10,711 bases of DNA from the NCBI GenBank assembly GCA_027730885.1, contig JAQCHM010000078.1, positions 1-10,711 of the forward strand. Direction: 5' to 3'. Source of the DNA: Actinomycetota bacterium. Its GTDB lineage: Bacteria > Actinomycetota > Acidimicrobiia > Acidimicrobiales > SZUA-35. Each line of letters starts with the position of its first letter. Within the stretch, counting starts at the first letter, position 1. Below, piece after piece: positions 1 through 6,622 of the stretch. The position numbers and the translations under genes were made by a program. The notes under the pieces are model-generated. The model had not been told where the DNA came from. It made no database searches and was given only the letters and a program-made list of their open reading frames with translations.

Positions 1-221
1 AAGGCTTGCCCCTCGGTCATCACCCCACCGCGGGGGCCTACCGCGTGATCCCTCCTCCCGTGCGCTTCTCGCTCACTCCTGCCTCGGTGCGGACGCCGGC
101 ACCGACCATTGGCCAGCACGGACGGGAGGTGCTGGCGGAGGTCGGCTACAGCGCGGGCGAGCTGGACGCGTTGGAGTCAATGGGCGCTCTGTTCCGCCGG
201 GCCGATGTCGACAGTGGATGA
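1..221 (+). CDS. CaiB/BaiF (family III) CoA-transferase, C-terminal fragment
   Basis: This is the last 72 codons of a gene that begins left of the window; the frame is read from base 3 and ends in TGA. Family III CoA-transferases move CoA between acids and make interlocked dimers in the cytoplasm. The call rests on the typical tail of the family: a stretch like PPVRFSLTPASVRTPAP (product-site loop and Pro-rich turn), then GQHGREVLAEVGYS and a final helix ending in GALF. The catalytic Asp lies in the missing part, so activity cannot be judged. It is followed 177 bp later by a second, complete member of the same family on the same strand, which suggests a catabolic acyl-CoA locus. The substrate is unknown. 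Confidence 0.85.
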   Translation, partial: GLPLGHHPTAGAYRVIPPPVRFSLTPASVRTPAPTIGQHGREVLAEVGYSAGELDALESMGALFRRADVDSG

Positions 222-398
222 TGCGCGGTTGCTACTCGCTGCGAGGTGCGCTGAACTCGCGTGGCAATCCGGTCCCAGCATCCGCCGACGGCCGGCCGCT
301 CGAGCATCGTGGGGAACGACCATGCTTTCCGCCCAACCTGAAGCACCGCATGTCCAGTCCCGTGCCGGCATGCCGGCCGGAGTAGGGAAGGTTGGGCG
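222..398 (+). other. Intergenic gap between two CoA-transferase genes, with short palindromes
   Basis: No convincing gene lies in these 177 bp; the codons in open frames look like shadow coding. It holds two perfect palindromes: CGGCCGGCCG at 289-298 and GCCGGCATGCCGGC at 364-377. The second ends 21 bases before the ATG of the next gene, so it could be an operator or simply a product of high GC. A Shine-Dalgarno-like GGGAAGG (385-391) precedes that ATG. I see no clear -35/-10 pair. Confidence 0.4.
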
Positions 399-1598
399 AT
401 GAGCTTTCCGCTCGAAGGCATCAAGGTCCTCGATTTCACCCGGGTCCTGGCCGGCCCGTTCGCGACCCGCATCCTGGCCGATCTCGGCGCTGACGTGCTC
501 AAGGTCGAGCCGCCTGAAGGGGACATGACCCGGAACGTCGGGCGACGCATCGCCGGATTGTCGGGGTACTTCACCCAGCAGAACGTCGGCAAACGGGCGA
601 TTTGCATCGATCTCACCCAGCTCGAGGGCCAGGCCCTGGTGCGACGACTGGCGGCCGAAGCCGACATCGTGACCGAGAACTTTCGCCCGGGCGTGATGGA
701 TGGCTTCAACGTCGGTTGGAAGGACCTCAAGGCGGTCAACCCGAAACTCGTGATGCTGTCGATCTCGGGGTTCGGCCAGGAAGGCCCCGAACGGGAACGG
801 GCCAGTTACGCACCGATCATCCACGCCGAGATGGGCCTGCTGGAGCGTCAGCAGTTCGTGTCGGGTGCCGAGCGGCCGGTGGACATCGCGTTGTCGGTGG
901 CGGACACCTCGACCGGTATGCACGGCGCGATCGGCGTCTTGGCTGCGCTGCATCACAGCCAACGCACCGGCCAGGGTCAGCACATCGACATGGCGATGAT
1001 CAACGCCTTGCTGTTCACCGACGACTATGTCCACGCCGCGATCGACAAGGTGAGCATCCCCAAGGCCGGAGGTGTGGTGTTCAACGCCACCGGCGGGCCG
1101 ATCATGTTGGCCGGCGACGAGAAGTGGTACTGGCGCGTGTTCAACACGCGCGCCGGTTTGGCGGACCCGACGCCTGATGGGGCCGACCTGCCCACGAAGA
1201 TCCGGATGCGGCGAACAGCGATCGAGGACTACCTGCTGTCGTTCCCCGATCGCGAGTCGTTGATCGCCAAACTGAACGAGGTCAACCTGGCCTGGGGCGA
1301 CGTGTTCAATCATCGTGACGTCCTGGACAAGCAGGCCTCGATCGAGGCACGTCAGATCCTGACCGAGGTCGACGACCGCGACGGGGGTCGCCGCAGGGTG
1401 ACCAACACGCCGTATCGGTTCTCCGACGCCGACGCCGGCGTTCGCGGTCCGGCCGCCCACCGAGGCGAGCACAACTACGACGCGCTGCAGGACTGGCTCG
1501 GCATCACCGCCGGCGAGATCGACGCGCTCCACCAGCAGGGCGTCCTGCTGTTCGATGAAGTCGCCGGGGTCGAGTCCCTCTCGACGGAGAGTGACTGA
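399..1598 (+). CDS. CaiB/BaiF (family III) CoA-transferase
   Basis: A complete 399-residue family III CoA-transferase, a normal length for the family. These cytoplasmic enzymes transfer CoA from a donor acyl-CoA to a carboxylic acid through an enzyme-aspartyl thioester route. The N-terminal Rossmann-like part opens with GIKVLDFTRVLAGPF (7-21) and LGADVLKVEPP (29-39), followed by the family stretch ENFRPG (93-98). The nucleophile is Asp169 in VADTSTGMH, the same motif as in formyl-CoA transferase, then HHSQRTGQGQHIDMAM (185-200). The C-terminal helix ends in the usual hydrophobic tail plus an acidic extension of about 15 residues. The start is the ATG after GGGAAGG (385-391). The substrate cannot be read from sequence; the SDR gene 67 bp downstream suggests the acyl-CoA product is oxidised next. 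A 14-bp tandem repeat covers its stop codon. Confidence 0.92.
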   Translation: MSFPLEGIKVLDFTRVLAGPFATRILADLGADVLKVEPPEGDMTRNVGRRIAGLSGYFTQQNVGKRAICIDLTQLEGQALVRRLAAEADIVTENFRPGVMDGFNVGWKDLKAVNPKLVMLSISGFGQEGPERERASYAPIIHAEMGLLERQQFVSGAERPVDIALSVADTSTGMHGAIGVLAALHHSQRTGQGQHIDMAMINALLFTDDYVHAAIDKVSIPKAGGVVFNATGGPIMLAGDEKWYWRVFNTRAGLADPTPDGADLPTKIRMRRTAIEDYLLSFPDRESLIAKLNEVNLAWGDVFNHRDVLDKQASIEARQILTEVDDRDGGRRRVTNTPYRFSDADAGVRGPAAHRGEHNYDALQDWLGITAGEIDALHQQGVLLFDEVAGVESLSTESD

Positions 1599-1615
1599 CG
1601 GAGAGTGATTGACGG
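1583..1615 (+). repeat. 14-bp tandem duplication over a stop codon
   Basis: The unit GACGGAGAGTGAYT occurs twice in a row (1583-1596 and 1597-1610) and a third partial copy GACGG follows (1611-1615). The two full copies differ at one base (C or T). The TGA stop of the CoA-transferase sits at 1596-1598, across the junction of the copies, so the duplication adds a second TGA out of frame. It looks like replication slippage; no function is evident. Confidence 0.75.
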
Positions 1616-1652
1616 TCGGCATCGGCGACCGGAATTGGGTCAGTACCAAGGC

Positions 1653-1659
1653 AAGGAGG
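1653..1659 (+). promoter_or_regulatory. Strong Shine-Dalgarno site fixing the SDR start
   Basis: AAGGAGG lies six bases before the ATG at 1666. It is the best ribosome-binding site in the window. It shows that the open frame reaching back to 1609 is too long by 19 codons. Confidence 0.8.
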
Positions 1660-1665
1660 CCACGG

Positions 1666-2568
1666 ATGGGCATGCTCGAAGGCAAGGTTGGAATCGTCAC
1701 AGGGGGCGGTCGCGGTCTTGGCCGAAGTCACGCATTGCTGATGGCGAGCGAGGGAGCTTCCATCGTCGTGAACGATCTGGGGGGAGCGTGGGACGGCACC
1801 GGCTCCGATGACCGCGCGGCGAGCGAGACGGCGGCGGACATCGTGGCAATAGGGGCCAACGCGGTGGCCAACTTCGACGACGTTGCCGACTGGGAAGGTG
1901 CTCAGAACATGATCAACCAGGCGGTGGCGACCTACGGGCGTCTCGACTTCCTGGTGTGCAACGCGGGCTTCGTCCGCGATCGGACCGTGTTCAACATGAG
2001 CGAGAGCGAGTGGGACAGTGTGATCCGAGTGCACCTGAAAGGACATTTCGTCCCGACTCGGTGGGCCACCGCGTACTGGAGGGAGCAGTTCAAGATGCAC
2101 GACCGCCCCGTCAACGCGAGCATCGTGTACACGGCCTCCGAGGCCGGGTTGTTCGGCAATGCCGGCCAGCCCAACTACTCGGCGGCCAAAGCTGGGATAG
2201 CCGCCCTCGGCATCACCGTGGCCCGTGAGGTGGAGCGTTACGGGATCCGGGTCAACACCATCAACCCTCGCGCCAGGACCCGGATGACCGTGAACACGTT
2301 CGGGGCCGACAGGATGACCGCGGACGAGGGCGCATTCGACGTGAACGACCCCGACAACGTGTCACCGTGGGTCGCCTACCTGTGCACCGACGACGCTTCT
2401 GACATCACCGGCGAGACCTTCGTCTGTGGGAGTGATCAGGTGCAGCTCATGCAGGGATGGAAGCGCGAACATCGGATTCGCAAGGGCAACGACCGCTGGA
2501 CCGTGGCCGAGCTGGCCGAGGCTCGCGCCGAGCTGTTCTCGAGTCGCCGCCAGAAGCCAGACCGCTAG
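1666..2568 (+). CDS. Classical short-chain dehydrogenase/reductase (SDR), 3-hydroxyacyl-type
   Basis: A 300-residue NAD(P)-dependent dehydrogenase/reductase acting on an alcohol/ketone pair. The cofactor loop is TGGGRGLGR (12-20), the structural NAG is at 99-101, and the catalytic triad is Ser158, Tyr171 and Lys175 (YSAAK). VVNDLGG after the second strand, and the long insertion following it, resemble the subgroup that includes the dehydrogenase domain of peroxisomal multifunctional enzyme type 2 and its mycobacterial relatives, which act on 3-hydroxyacyl-CoA or steroid substrates. The C-terminal part extends some 40 residues past the usual SDR end, also typical of that subgroup. The start is set by AAGGAGG at 1653-1659. 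It follows the CoA-transferase on the same strand and probably shares its transcript. It ends two bases from the stop of the opposing luciferase-like gene. Family certain; substrate inferred. Confidence 0.9.
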   Translation: MGMLEGKVGIVTGGGRGLGRSHALLMASEGASIVVNDLGGAWDGTGSDDRAASETAADIVAIGANAVANFDDVADWEGAQNMINQAVATYGRLDFLVCNAGFVRDRTVFNMSESEWDSVIRVHLKGHFVPTRWATAYWREQFKMHDRPVNASIVYTASEAGLFGNAGQPNYSAAKAGIAALGITVAREVERYGIRVNTINPRARTRMTVNTFGADRMTADEGAFDVNDPDNVSPWVAYLCTDDASDITGETFVCGSDQVQLMQGWKREHRIRKGNDRWTVAELAEARAELFSSRRQKPDR

Positions 2569-2570
2569 AA

Positions 2571-3617
2571 CTACTGCGCCCCGGTTTCCGCATTCACGTC
2601 TTCAACGAGGTCGAGCAGTTGGCCGAGGCCGTCGAGTTGCCGGTCGAGGGTGTCGCCCATGGGGTTGATCAACAGGGTGTTCACTCCGCAGTCGCGGTAT
2701 TGCCGCAGGCGTCGGCGGATCTCGTCTGGCGGGCCGATCAGGTTGGCGCCGAGCCCGATCTCGATCGGCACCCGTTCGGCCGCGGCCGCTCGGTCACCGG
2801 TGAGCCAGAGACGCTGGACCTCGGCAACATCCTCGCCATGGCCCTGCCGAGCGAAGGCCTCGTTGTAGAAGTTCTTGCCGGCCGAACCCATGGCCCCGAA
2901 GGTGAAGGCGAAACCGGCGGCGTGCCGTCGGCCGGCTTCCTCGACGTCGTCGGTGAGCTCGCAGCTGACCGCGACCATGAGGTCGATGTCGTCGAGTGTT
3001 CGACCGACGGTCACGGCACCCGTACGAATCGGGTCGAAGAACGCGTCGGCCGTCTCACAGAAGAACGAGTTCCCGACCCATCCATCGGCCAACGCGCCGG
3101 TGAGCCGCAGATTGGCCGGCCCGAGCGACGCGTTGTAGATCGGGATCGGCGACACCGTGGCCGCCGAACGGAGGGATCGGCCGGCACTGTCCGGAAGCGG
3201 TAGCTGATGGACGGTGCCGTGGTAGGCGAGTCGATCGCCGGCCACGATCTGGCGAACGATTTCGATGGTTTCCCTCGTCCGCGCGATGGCAGGGTCGAAC
3301 CGTACGCCATGCCAGCCTTCCATGACCTGGGGGCCGCTGGTCCCCACGCCCAACAGCAGGCGGCCTCTCGAGATCGCCTGCACACCCATGGCGGTCATGG
3401 CCAGGTTGGCCGGTGTCCGTGCGCCGAGCTGGGCGATACCCGAGCCGAGCATGATCCGGTCGGTCACCGTTGCGATGGCGGCCAATGGCGTGAACGCATC
3501 AATTCCCCACGCTTCAGCCGTCCAGATCGAGGCGGCTCCCAACCGCTCCGCTTCGCGGGCATGGTCGAGGTAGGAGTCGCCGACGCCGACGCTGCGCACA
3601 CCGATTCTCAGCGTCAT
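2571..3617 (-). CDS. Luciferase-like (LLM class) F420-dependent oxidoreductase
   Basis: A 348-residue TIM-barrel protein of the bacterial luciferase-like superfamily, most likely using reduced or oxidised coenzyme F420 rather than FMN. Signs are MTLRIGVRS at the first strand, the IWTAEAWGIDAFTPLAAIA stretch (31-49), TDRIMLGSGIAQLGARTP (52-69), and above all LLLGVGTSGPQVMEGWHG (87-104) followed by RTRETIEIVR (113-122). That last block is typical of the actinobacterial F420 group that includes mycobacterial Rv3520c-like proteins. The start is the ATG at 3617 with AAGGAG at 3629-3634; the frame is open well upstream, but that part overlaps the HAD gene and does not look like this family. It is the last gene of the minus-strand run, 152 bp after the HAD gene, so it may be cotranscribed or have its own promoter. 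It could supply a reduction step to the pathway upstream. Confidence 0.88.
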   Translation of the reverse strand: MTLRIGVRSVGVGDSYLDHAREAERLGAASIWTAEAWGIDAFTPLAAIATVTDRIMLGSGIAQLGARTPANLAMTAMGVQAISRGRLLLGVGTSGPQVMEGWHGVRFDPAIARTRETIEIVRQIVAGDRLAYHGTVHQLPLPDSAGRSLRSAATVSPIPIYNASLGPANLRLTGALADGWVGNSFFCETADAFFDPIRTGAVTVGRTLDDIDLMVAVSCELTDDVEEAGRRHAAGFAFTFGAMGSAGKNFYNEAFARQGHGEDVAEVQRLWLTGDRAAAAERVPIEIGLGANLIGPPDEIRRRLRQYRDCGVNTLLINPMGDTLDRQLDGLGQLLDLVEDVNAETGAQ

Positions 3618-3769
3618 GGCTCGCCCTGCTCCTTCATTCGGGAAAGCCGGGGCCTGGTGGACTGCGGCGCCGGCGACGGCAGTGTAGAGGCTCTCGGTTT
3701 CGCCGATCTCGTCGAGAGCGATGTCGAGATCGGGCCCGACAAAACCTGCGGGTGTCCGCCGAACACCTG
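3618..3769 (-). other. 152-bp gap inside the minus-strand gene run
   Basis: This is the only large gap in the run. Just past the HAD stop, a short inverted repeat GTGTTC-GGC-GGACAC (minus strand, 3752-3766) is followed at a distance by four T residues. It is a poor terminator because the T tract is short and seven bases away. TCTCGAC occurs twice on the minus strand near 3713-3733. I see no convincing -35/-10 pair. Whether the F420 gene belongs to the same transcript is therefore undecided. Confidence 0.35.
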
Positions 3770-4543
3770 TCAGGGCGTTGGTGGGCGCAGCATCGGGAGT
3801 TCGAGCAGCGCGGACAGGTTCGGTACGACGTGATGAACGTCCGCGGTCGGTGGTATCGGCTGCCGGGGCATCCAGGCCGTGACGCATCCGAGCGCCGCCG
3901 CGCCGGCCATGTCGCTGCGGAGATCGTCACCGACGAACACTACCTCCGTCGGTTGCACCGCCAATGCCTGCATCGCTGCTTGGAACGGAAGGGGGTGGGG
4001 CTTCATCCGGCCCACTTCAGCTGAGACGACGACAGCGTCGAAGAACTCGAGCAGACCGTGCTGGGCCAGGGTCCGGCCGACGAATTCGGGTTCCGGATAG
4101 TTCGAGACGACGGCCAACTTGAACCGTTGGCCCAACTGGGCCAGTACCCGCATGGCGTCGGGCATCACCGTGGTCCTGGCCGCCAGCTCGTCGAGCAGGT
4201 TCGCGAGGTAGGAGCCGGCGAGTTCGTCGTCGATGGCGCACACACACCCGCAGTGCCGTAGCGCCGAGACAAGACGTGTGCTCATCGGTTGGTCGGTGCC
4301 GGTGGTCGCCATCTCCTCGAACTGGGCCTCGGCTGCCTTGCGGTATGCCTCGACGAAGCCCGTGCCGGCCGCGGCCAGGCACGGGCATTCGGCGGTCTGC
4401 TCGAACCATCCGAAGAACACCTCGACCGCTTCGAGATGCCCACCTCCGTCGGTGCTGAATCCGGGATAACGAACGAGGGTGTCGCCCCAGTCGAACAGCA
4501 CCGCTTGAATCGGTGAGGGTTCGGTCCCCGAGCTACTGACCAT
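3770..4543 (-). CDS. HAD-superfamily hydrolase, subfamily IA
   Basis: A 257-residue haloacid dehalogenase-like hydrolase, expected to remove a phosphate or similar group from a small molecule. Motif I is FDWGDTL with nucleophile Asp18. The residue two places on, usually the general-acid Asp of phosphatases, is Gly20, while an Asp sits one place later (Asp21). Motif II Ser147 lies in VVSNYP, motif III Lys181 in GRMKPHP, motif IV in VFVGDDLRSD (Asp206, Asp207, Asp211). A helical cap of about 110 residues lies between motifs I and II, as in subfamily C1. Its ATG lies inside the end of the hydrolase gene (11-bp overlap) with no clear Shine-Dalgarno, so translation is probably coupled. In this operon a nucleotide 5'-phosphatase role is attractive, but that is inference; dehalogenase-type chemistry is not excluded. 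Confidence 0.88.
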   Translation of the reverse strand: MVSSSGTEPSPIQAVLFDWGDTLVRYPGFSTDGGGHLEAVEVFFGWFEQTAECPCLAAAGTGFVEAYRKAAEAQFEEMATTGTDQPMSTRLVSALRHCGCVCAIDDELAGSYLANLLDELAARTTVMPDAMRVLAQLGQRFKLAVVSNYPEPEFVGRTLAQHGLLEFFDAVVVSAEVGRMKPHPLPFQAAMQALAVQPTEVVFVGDDLRSDMAGAAALGCVTAWMPRQPIPPTADVHHVVPNLSALLELPMLRPPTP

Positions 4544-5516
4544 CGGGTCGGAACGCTCGCTGGAACGCGTCGGCGATGTTGTCGACGATGTCTCGGACGT
4601 CAGAGCTCATTGCCAGCGCCCGCATGAAGCCGTGAGGAAGCCTTCGCGCGTGGGTCAGGCTGACCGGGGTGCCATCGGCCTCGAGTCGGGCCGCGTAGGC
4701 GATGCCGTCATCTCGGAGCGGGTCGTACTCGGCCACGACGATGTGGGCCGGGGCCAACCCTCCGAGGCTCGACGCTCGAAGCGGTAGGGCTCGGGGATCG
4801 GAGGTATCGAGCCCGTCGGGAAGATAGGCGTCCCAGAAGTACCGCATCTCGACGGCCGAGAGAACCGGCGCCTCGGCGTTCTCGCGATACGACGCAGTGT
4901 CGAACGCGACGTCCAGGGCCGGATAGTTCAGTACCTGTAGGGACAACGACGGCCCACCCCGGTCGCGGGCTTCGATGGCGCACGCCGCTGCCAGGTTGCC
5001 GCCCGAACTCTCACCGGTGACCGCCAACCGGCTGGGGTCGACCCGAAGCGAGGGGGCCTCGGCCGCGACCCAGCACAACGTCCGATAACAGTCGTCGAAA
5101 CCAGCAGGGAACGGGTGCTCGGGACTGAGTCGGTAGTCGGGGCTGACCACCACCGCGCCCACACTCCGGCAATAGGCGACCGACATCGGGTCGGACTGCT
5201 CGGCACTGCCATACATCCAGCCGCCGCCGTGGAAGTACACGATGGCCGGCAGCATCTGGTCCTGGGCCTGAGACCGAGGACGGTAGACCCGGATGGGGAT
5301 GGTATGACCGCCGTCGCGGATCTCCATCGTCTCGATCAGGACGTCCTCCGGGGGTGACACCACCAGCGAGCGTCGGGCTTCGGCCACCCGGGCTCGACGG
5401 ACGGCGACGTCCTCGAGGTGGGTGGGGACGGGTCGACCGGCGATCAGCTGTTCGAGGTACGGGACGTAGGTCAGATCGAGGTCCATCGGGCGCATGCCGT
5501 CGACCTCGAAGCGCAT
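4533..5516 (-). CDS. Alpha/beta hydrolase of the hormone-sensitive-lipase (HSL) family
   Basis: A 327-residue cytoplasmic esterase-type enzyme. The oxyanion-hole motif HGGGW (96-100), the nucleophile Ser170 in GESSGG, Asp265 in EYDPLRDDG and His295 in LPHGF form a complete HSL-type triad. Two other family marks are DYRLSPEHPFPAG (127-139) and an N-terminal cap of about 70 residues. The start ATG at 5516 follows GAGGG and comes one base after the TGA of the HisI-like gene, so the longer open frame reaching 5585 is not used. It overlaps the HAD gene by 11 bp. The family hydrolyses carboxylic esters, lactones and some amides; the substrate here is unknown. Its place between a ring-hydrolase homologue and a phosphatase-like enzyme suggests it acts on a pathway intermediate rather than on lipids. 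Confidence 0.92.
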   Translation of the reverse strand: MRFEVDGMRPMDLDLTYVPYLEQLIAGRPVPTHLEDVAVRRARVAEARRSLVVSPPEDVLIETMEIRDGGHTIPIRVYRPRSQAQDQMLPAIVYFHGGGWMYGSAEQSDPMSVAYCRSVGAVVVSPDYRLSPEHPFPAGFDDCYRTLCWVAAEAPSLRVDPSRLAVTGESSGGNLAAACAIEARDRGGPSLSLQVLNYPALDVAFDTASYRENAEAPVLSAVEMRYFWDAYLPDGLDTSDPRALPLRASSLGGLAPAHIVVAEYDPLRDDGIAYAARLEADGTPVSLTHARRLPHGFMRALAMSSDVRDIVDNIADAFQRAFRPDGQ

Positions 5517-5517
5517 G

Positions 5518-5904
5518 TCAGGTCCCTCGGTGGTGGGCCGGGCCCGGCAGCTCCTGGAAGAAGCAGCTCCGATACCCGTGTCCACAAATGGCCTGATCGA
5601 CTGTTGTCTCGAACAGGACGGTGTCGTCGTCGCAGTCGACCATGACCCGGCTGATCGGTACGACCTTGCCGTCGTCTTCTCCCATGGTCCAGACCCGTTC
5701 CAGCGTTCGCCGATACATCGTCAGGATGCCCGTTGCGCAACAGATCTCCCAGGCTTCAGGGTTCAGGAAGCCGACCATGAGAACCTCGCGGGAGAAACCA
5801 TGCTGCAGCACGAACGGCACGAGCCCGTCGAGCTTCGTGAAGTCGAGTTCGGTCGGCTGGACGACGAGTCCACGGGCCGGCGGGTCCGAGGGGTCAACCG
5901 ACAT
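5518..5904 (-). CDS. HisI-like protein (phosphoribosyl-AMP cyclohydrolase fold), divergent
   Basis: A 128-residue protein of the HisI (PRA-CH) family, which opens the adenine ring of phosphoribosyl-AMP in histidine synthesis. Family marks: LDFTKLDGLVPFVLQ (20-34), VLMVGFLNPEAWE (41-53), VWTMGEDDG (71-79), DCDDD (90-94) and CGHGYRSCFF (107-116). The three cysteines expected to bind zinc, Cys91, Cys107 and Cys114, keep the family spacing of 16 and 7. The Asp90/92/94 set expected to bind Mg is also kept. Two motifs differ: CHTG becomes CGHG, so the His after the cysteine is lost and one appears a place later; and KGETSG becomes MGEDDG. It sits between an OMPDC-like and a hydrolase gene, with no his gene nearby, so a different substrate is likely. 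The start ATG follows AGGAG with eight bases between; it overlaps the OMPDC-like gene by 11 bp. Confidence 0.87.
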   Translation of the reverse strand: MSVDPSDPPARGLVVQPTELDFTKLDGLVPFVLQHGFSREVLMVGFLNPEAWEICCATGILTMYRRTLERVWTMGEDDGKVVPISRVMVDCDDDTVLFETTVDQAICGHGYRSCFFQELPGPAHHRGT

Positions 5905-6622
5905 CGAGCATCTCCTGGTAGAAGGCGGCGGCGGCTGCGGCGGGGTCGTCGGCACTGCAGATCCGTCGGCCGATGACGGCCCGCCGGATCGGCATGCCTC
6001 TGGCCGCGGTGAACGACTCGGTGATCGATCCTCCGAGGGGTCCTATACCGGTCAGGTACAACACGGGGTCGGTCACCGTCTCGAGGAGCCATTTTATCGT
6101 GCGCGTGATCCGTGCCGGGTCGTTGGCCGGCAGAACGAACCGACTGGCCCCGGTCTCGGCAGCCAGGGCAATGATGCGTTCGAGCGCGTCGTCTGCCATG
6201 TAGCCGCCGCCGCTGATGTCGTAGTCCGGCACGGGGATGTGGCCGCCGACAACCGGCTGGAGCCCATGAGCCAGGCTGTGACCGACGAACTCGCGCACTG
6301 CCGTCGGCCCGGCCACAGGGAAGATGATCAGGCCCTCGATGTCGGCGTGGGAGCAGATCTCGGCGAATCCGGCCGCGCTGTCCGGCATGTCCGCGCCGGC
6401 TTTCTGGTGGTCGTAGACGATCGGAAGGTCAGTGAATTCTCGAACCGCGTCGACAGCCTGGAACAAGCCGATGTAAAGCACCGCCTGCAGACCGAGCTTG
6501 TACTCGACGATGCCCTCGACCTGACAGGTCTCCCGGACCACGCGGCGGAGCTCCTCGACGGTCTGAAGGTCCAGCGCCGGCACGATGCCAACCGGTGGCT
6601 CTGGGGAGCCGAACCCGCTCAA
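5894..6622 (-). CDS. OMP decarboxylase-like protein of the HUMPS superfamily
   Basis: A 242-residue single TIM barrel related to orotidine 5'-phosphate decarboxylase. Seen: VPALD (14-18) on the first strand, YKLGLQ (41-46) on the second, YDHQKAGADMPDSA (70-83) on the third, IIFPVAGP (99-106), and the C-terminal phosphate site TGIGPLGG (191-198) with GRRI (218-221). Classical OMPDC carries DxKxxD on strand 3; here the charged residues are Asp71, Lys74 and Asp78, spaced DxxKxxxD. This is a subgroup variant and may mean another reaction on a phosphorylated sugar or nucleotide. Start: TTG at 6622, which shares TTGA with the stop of the NadC-like gene and has AAGGGAG four bases upstream; the open frame continues further up but reads as nonsense inside the neighbour. 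No other pyrimidine gene is near. The family call is firm, the reaction open. Confidence 0.85.
   Translation of the reverse strand: MSGFGSPEPPVGIVPALDLQTVEELRRVVRETCQVEGIVEYKLGLQAVLYIGLFQAVDAVREFTDLPIVYDHQKAGADMPDSAAGFAEICSHADIEGLIIFPVAGPTAVREFVGHSLAHGLQPVVGGHIPVPDYDISGGGYMADDALERIIALAAETGASRFVLPANDPARITRTIKWLLETVTDPVLYLTGIGPLGGSITESFTAARGMPIRRAVIGRRICSADDPAAAAAAFYQEMLDVG

Noticed and set aside
177..1700. 507-codon open frame on the minus strand
   Set aside because: It lies fully antisense to a clear CoA-transferase with intact motifs; long antisense frames are usual at this GC content, and its translation shows no family motif.
3752..3766. Rho-independent terminator after the HAD gene
   Set aside because: The stem is six pairs with one G-T pair, and the T run is only four and not adjacent; too weak to call.
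3618..3887. N-terminal extension of the luciferase-like frame
   Set aside because: The family begins at the first barrel strand directly after the ATG at 3617, which has its own AAGGAG; the extension runs into the HAD gene.
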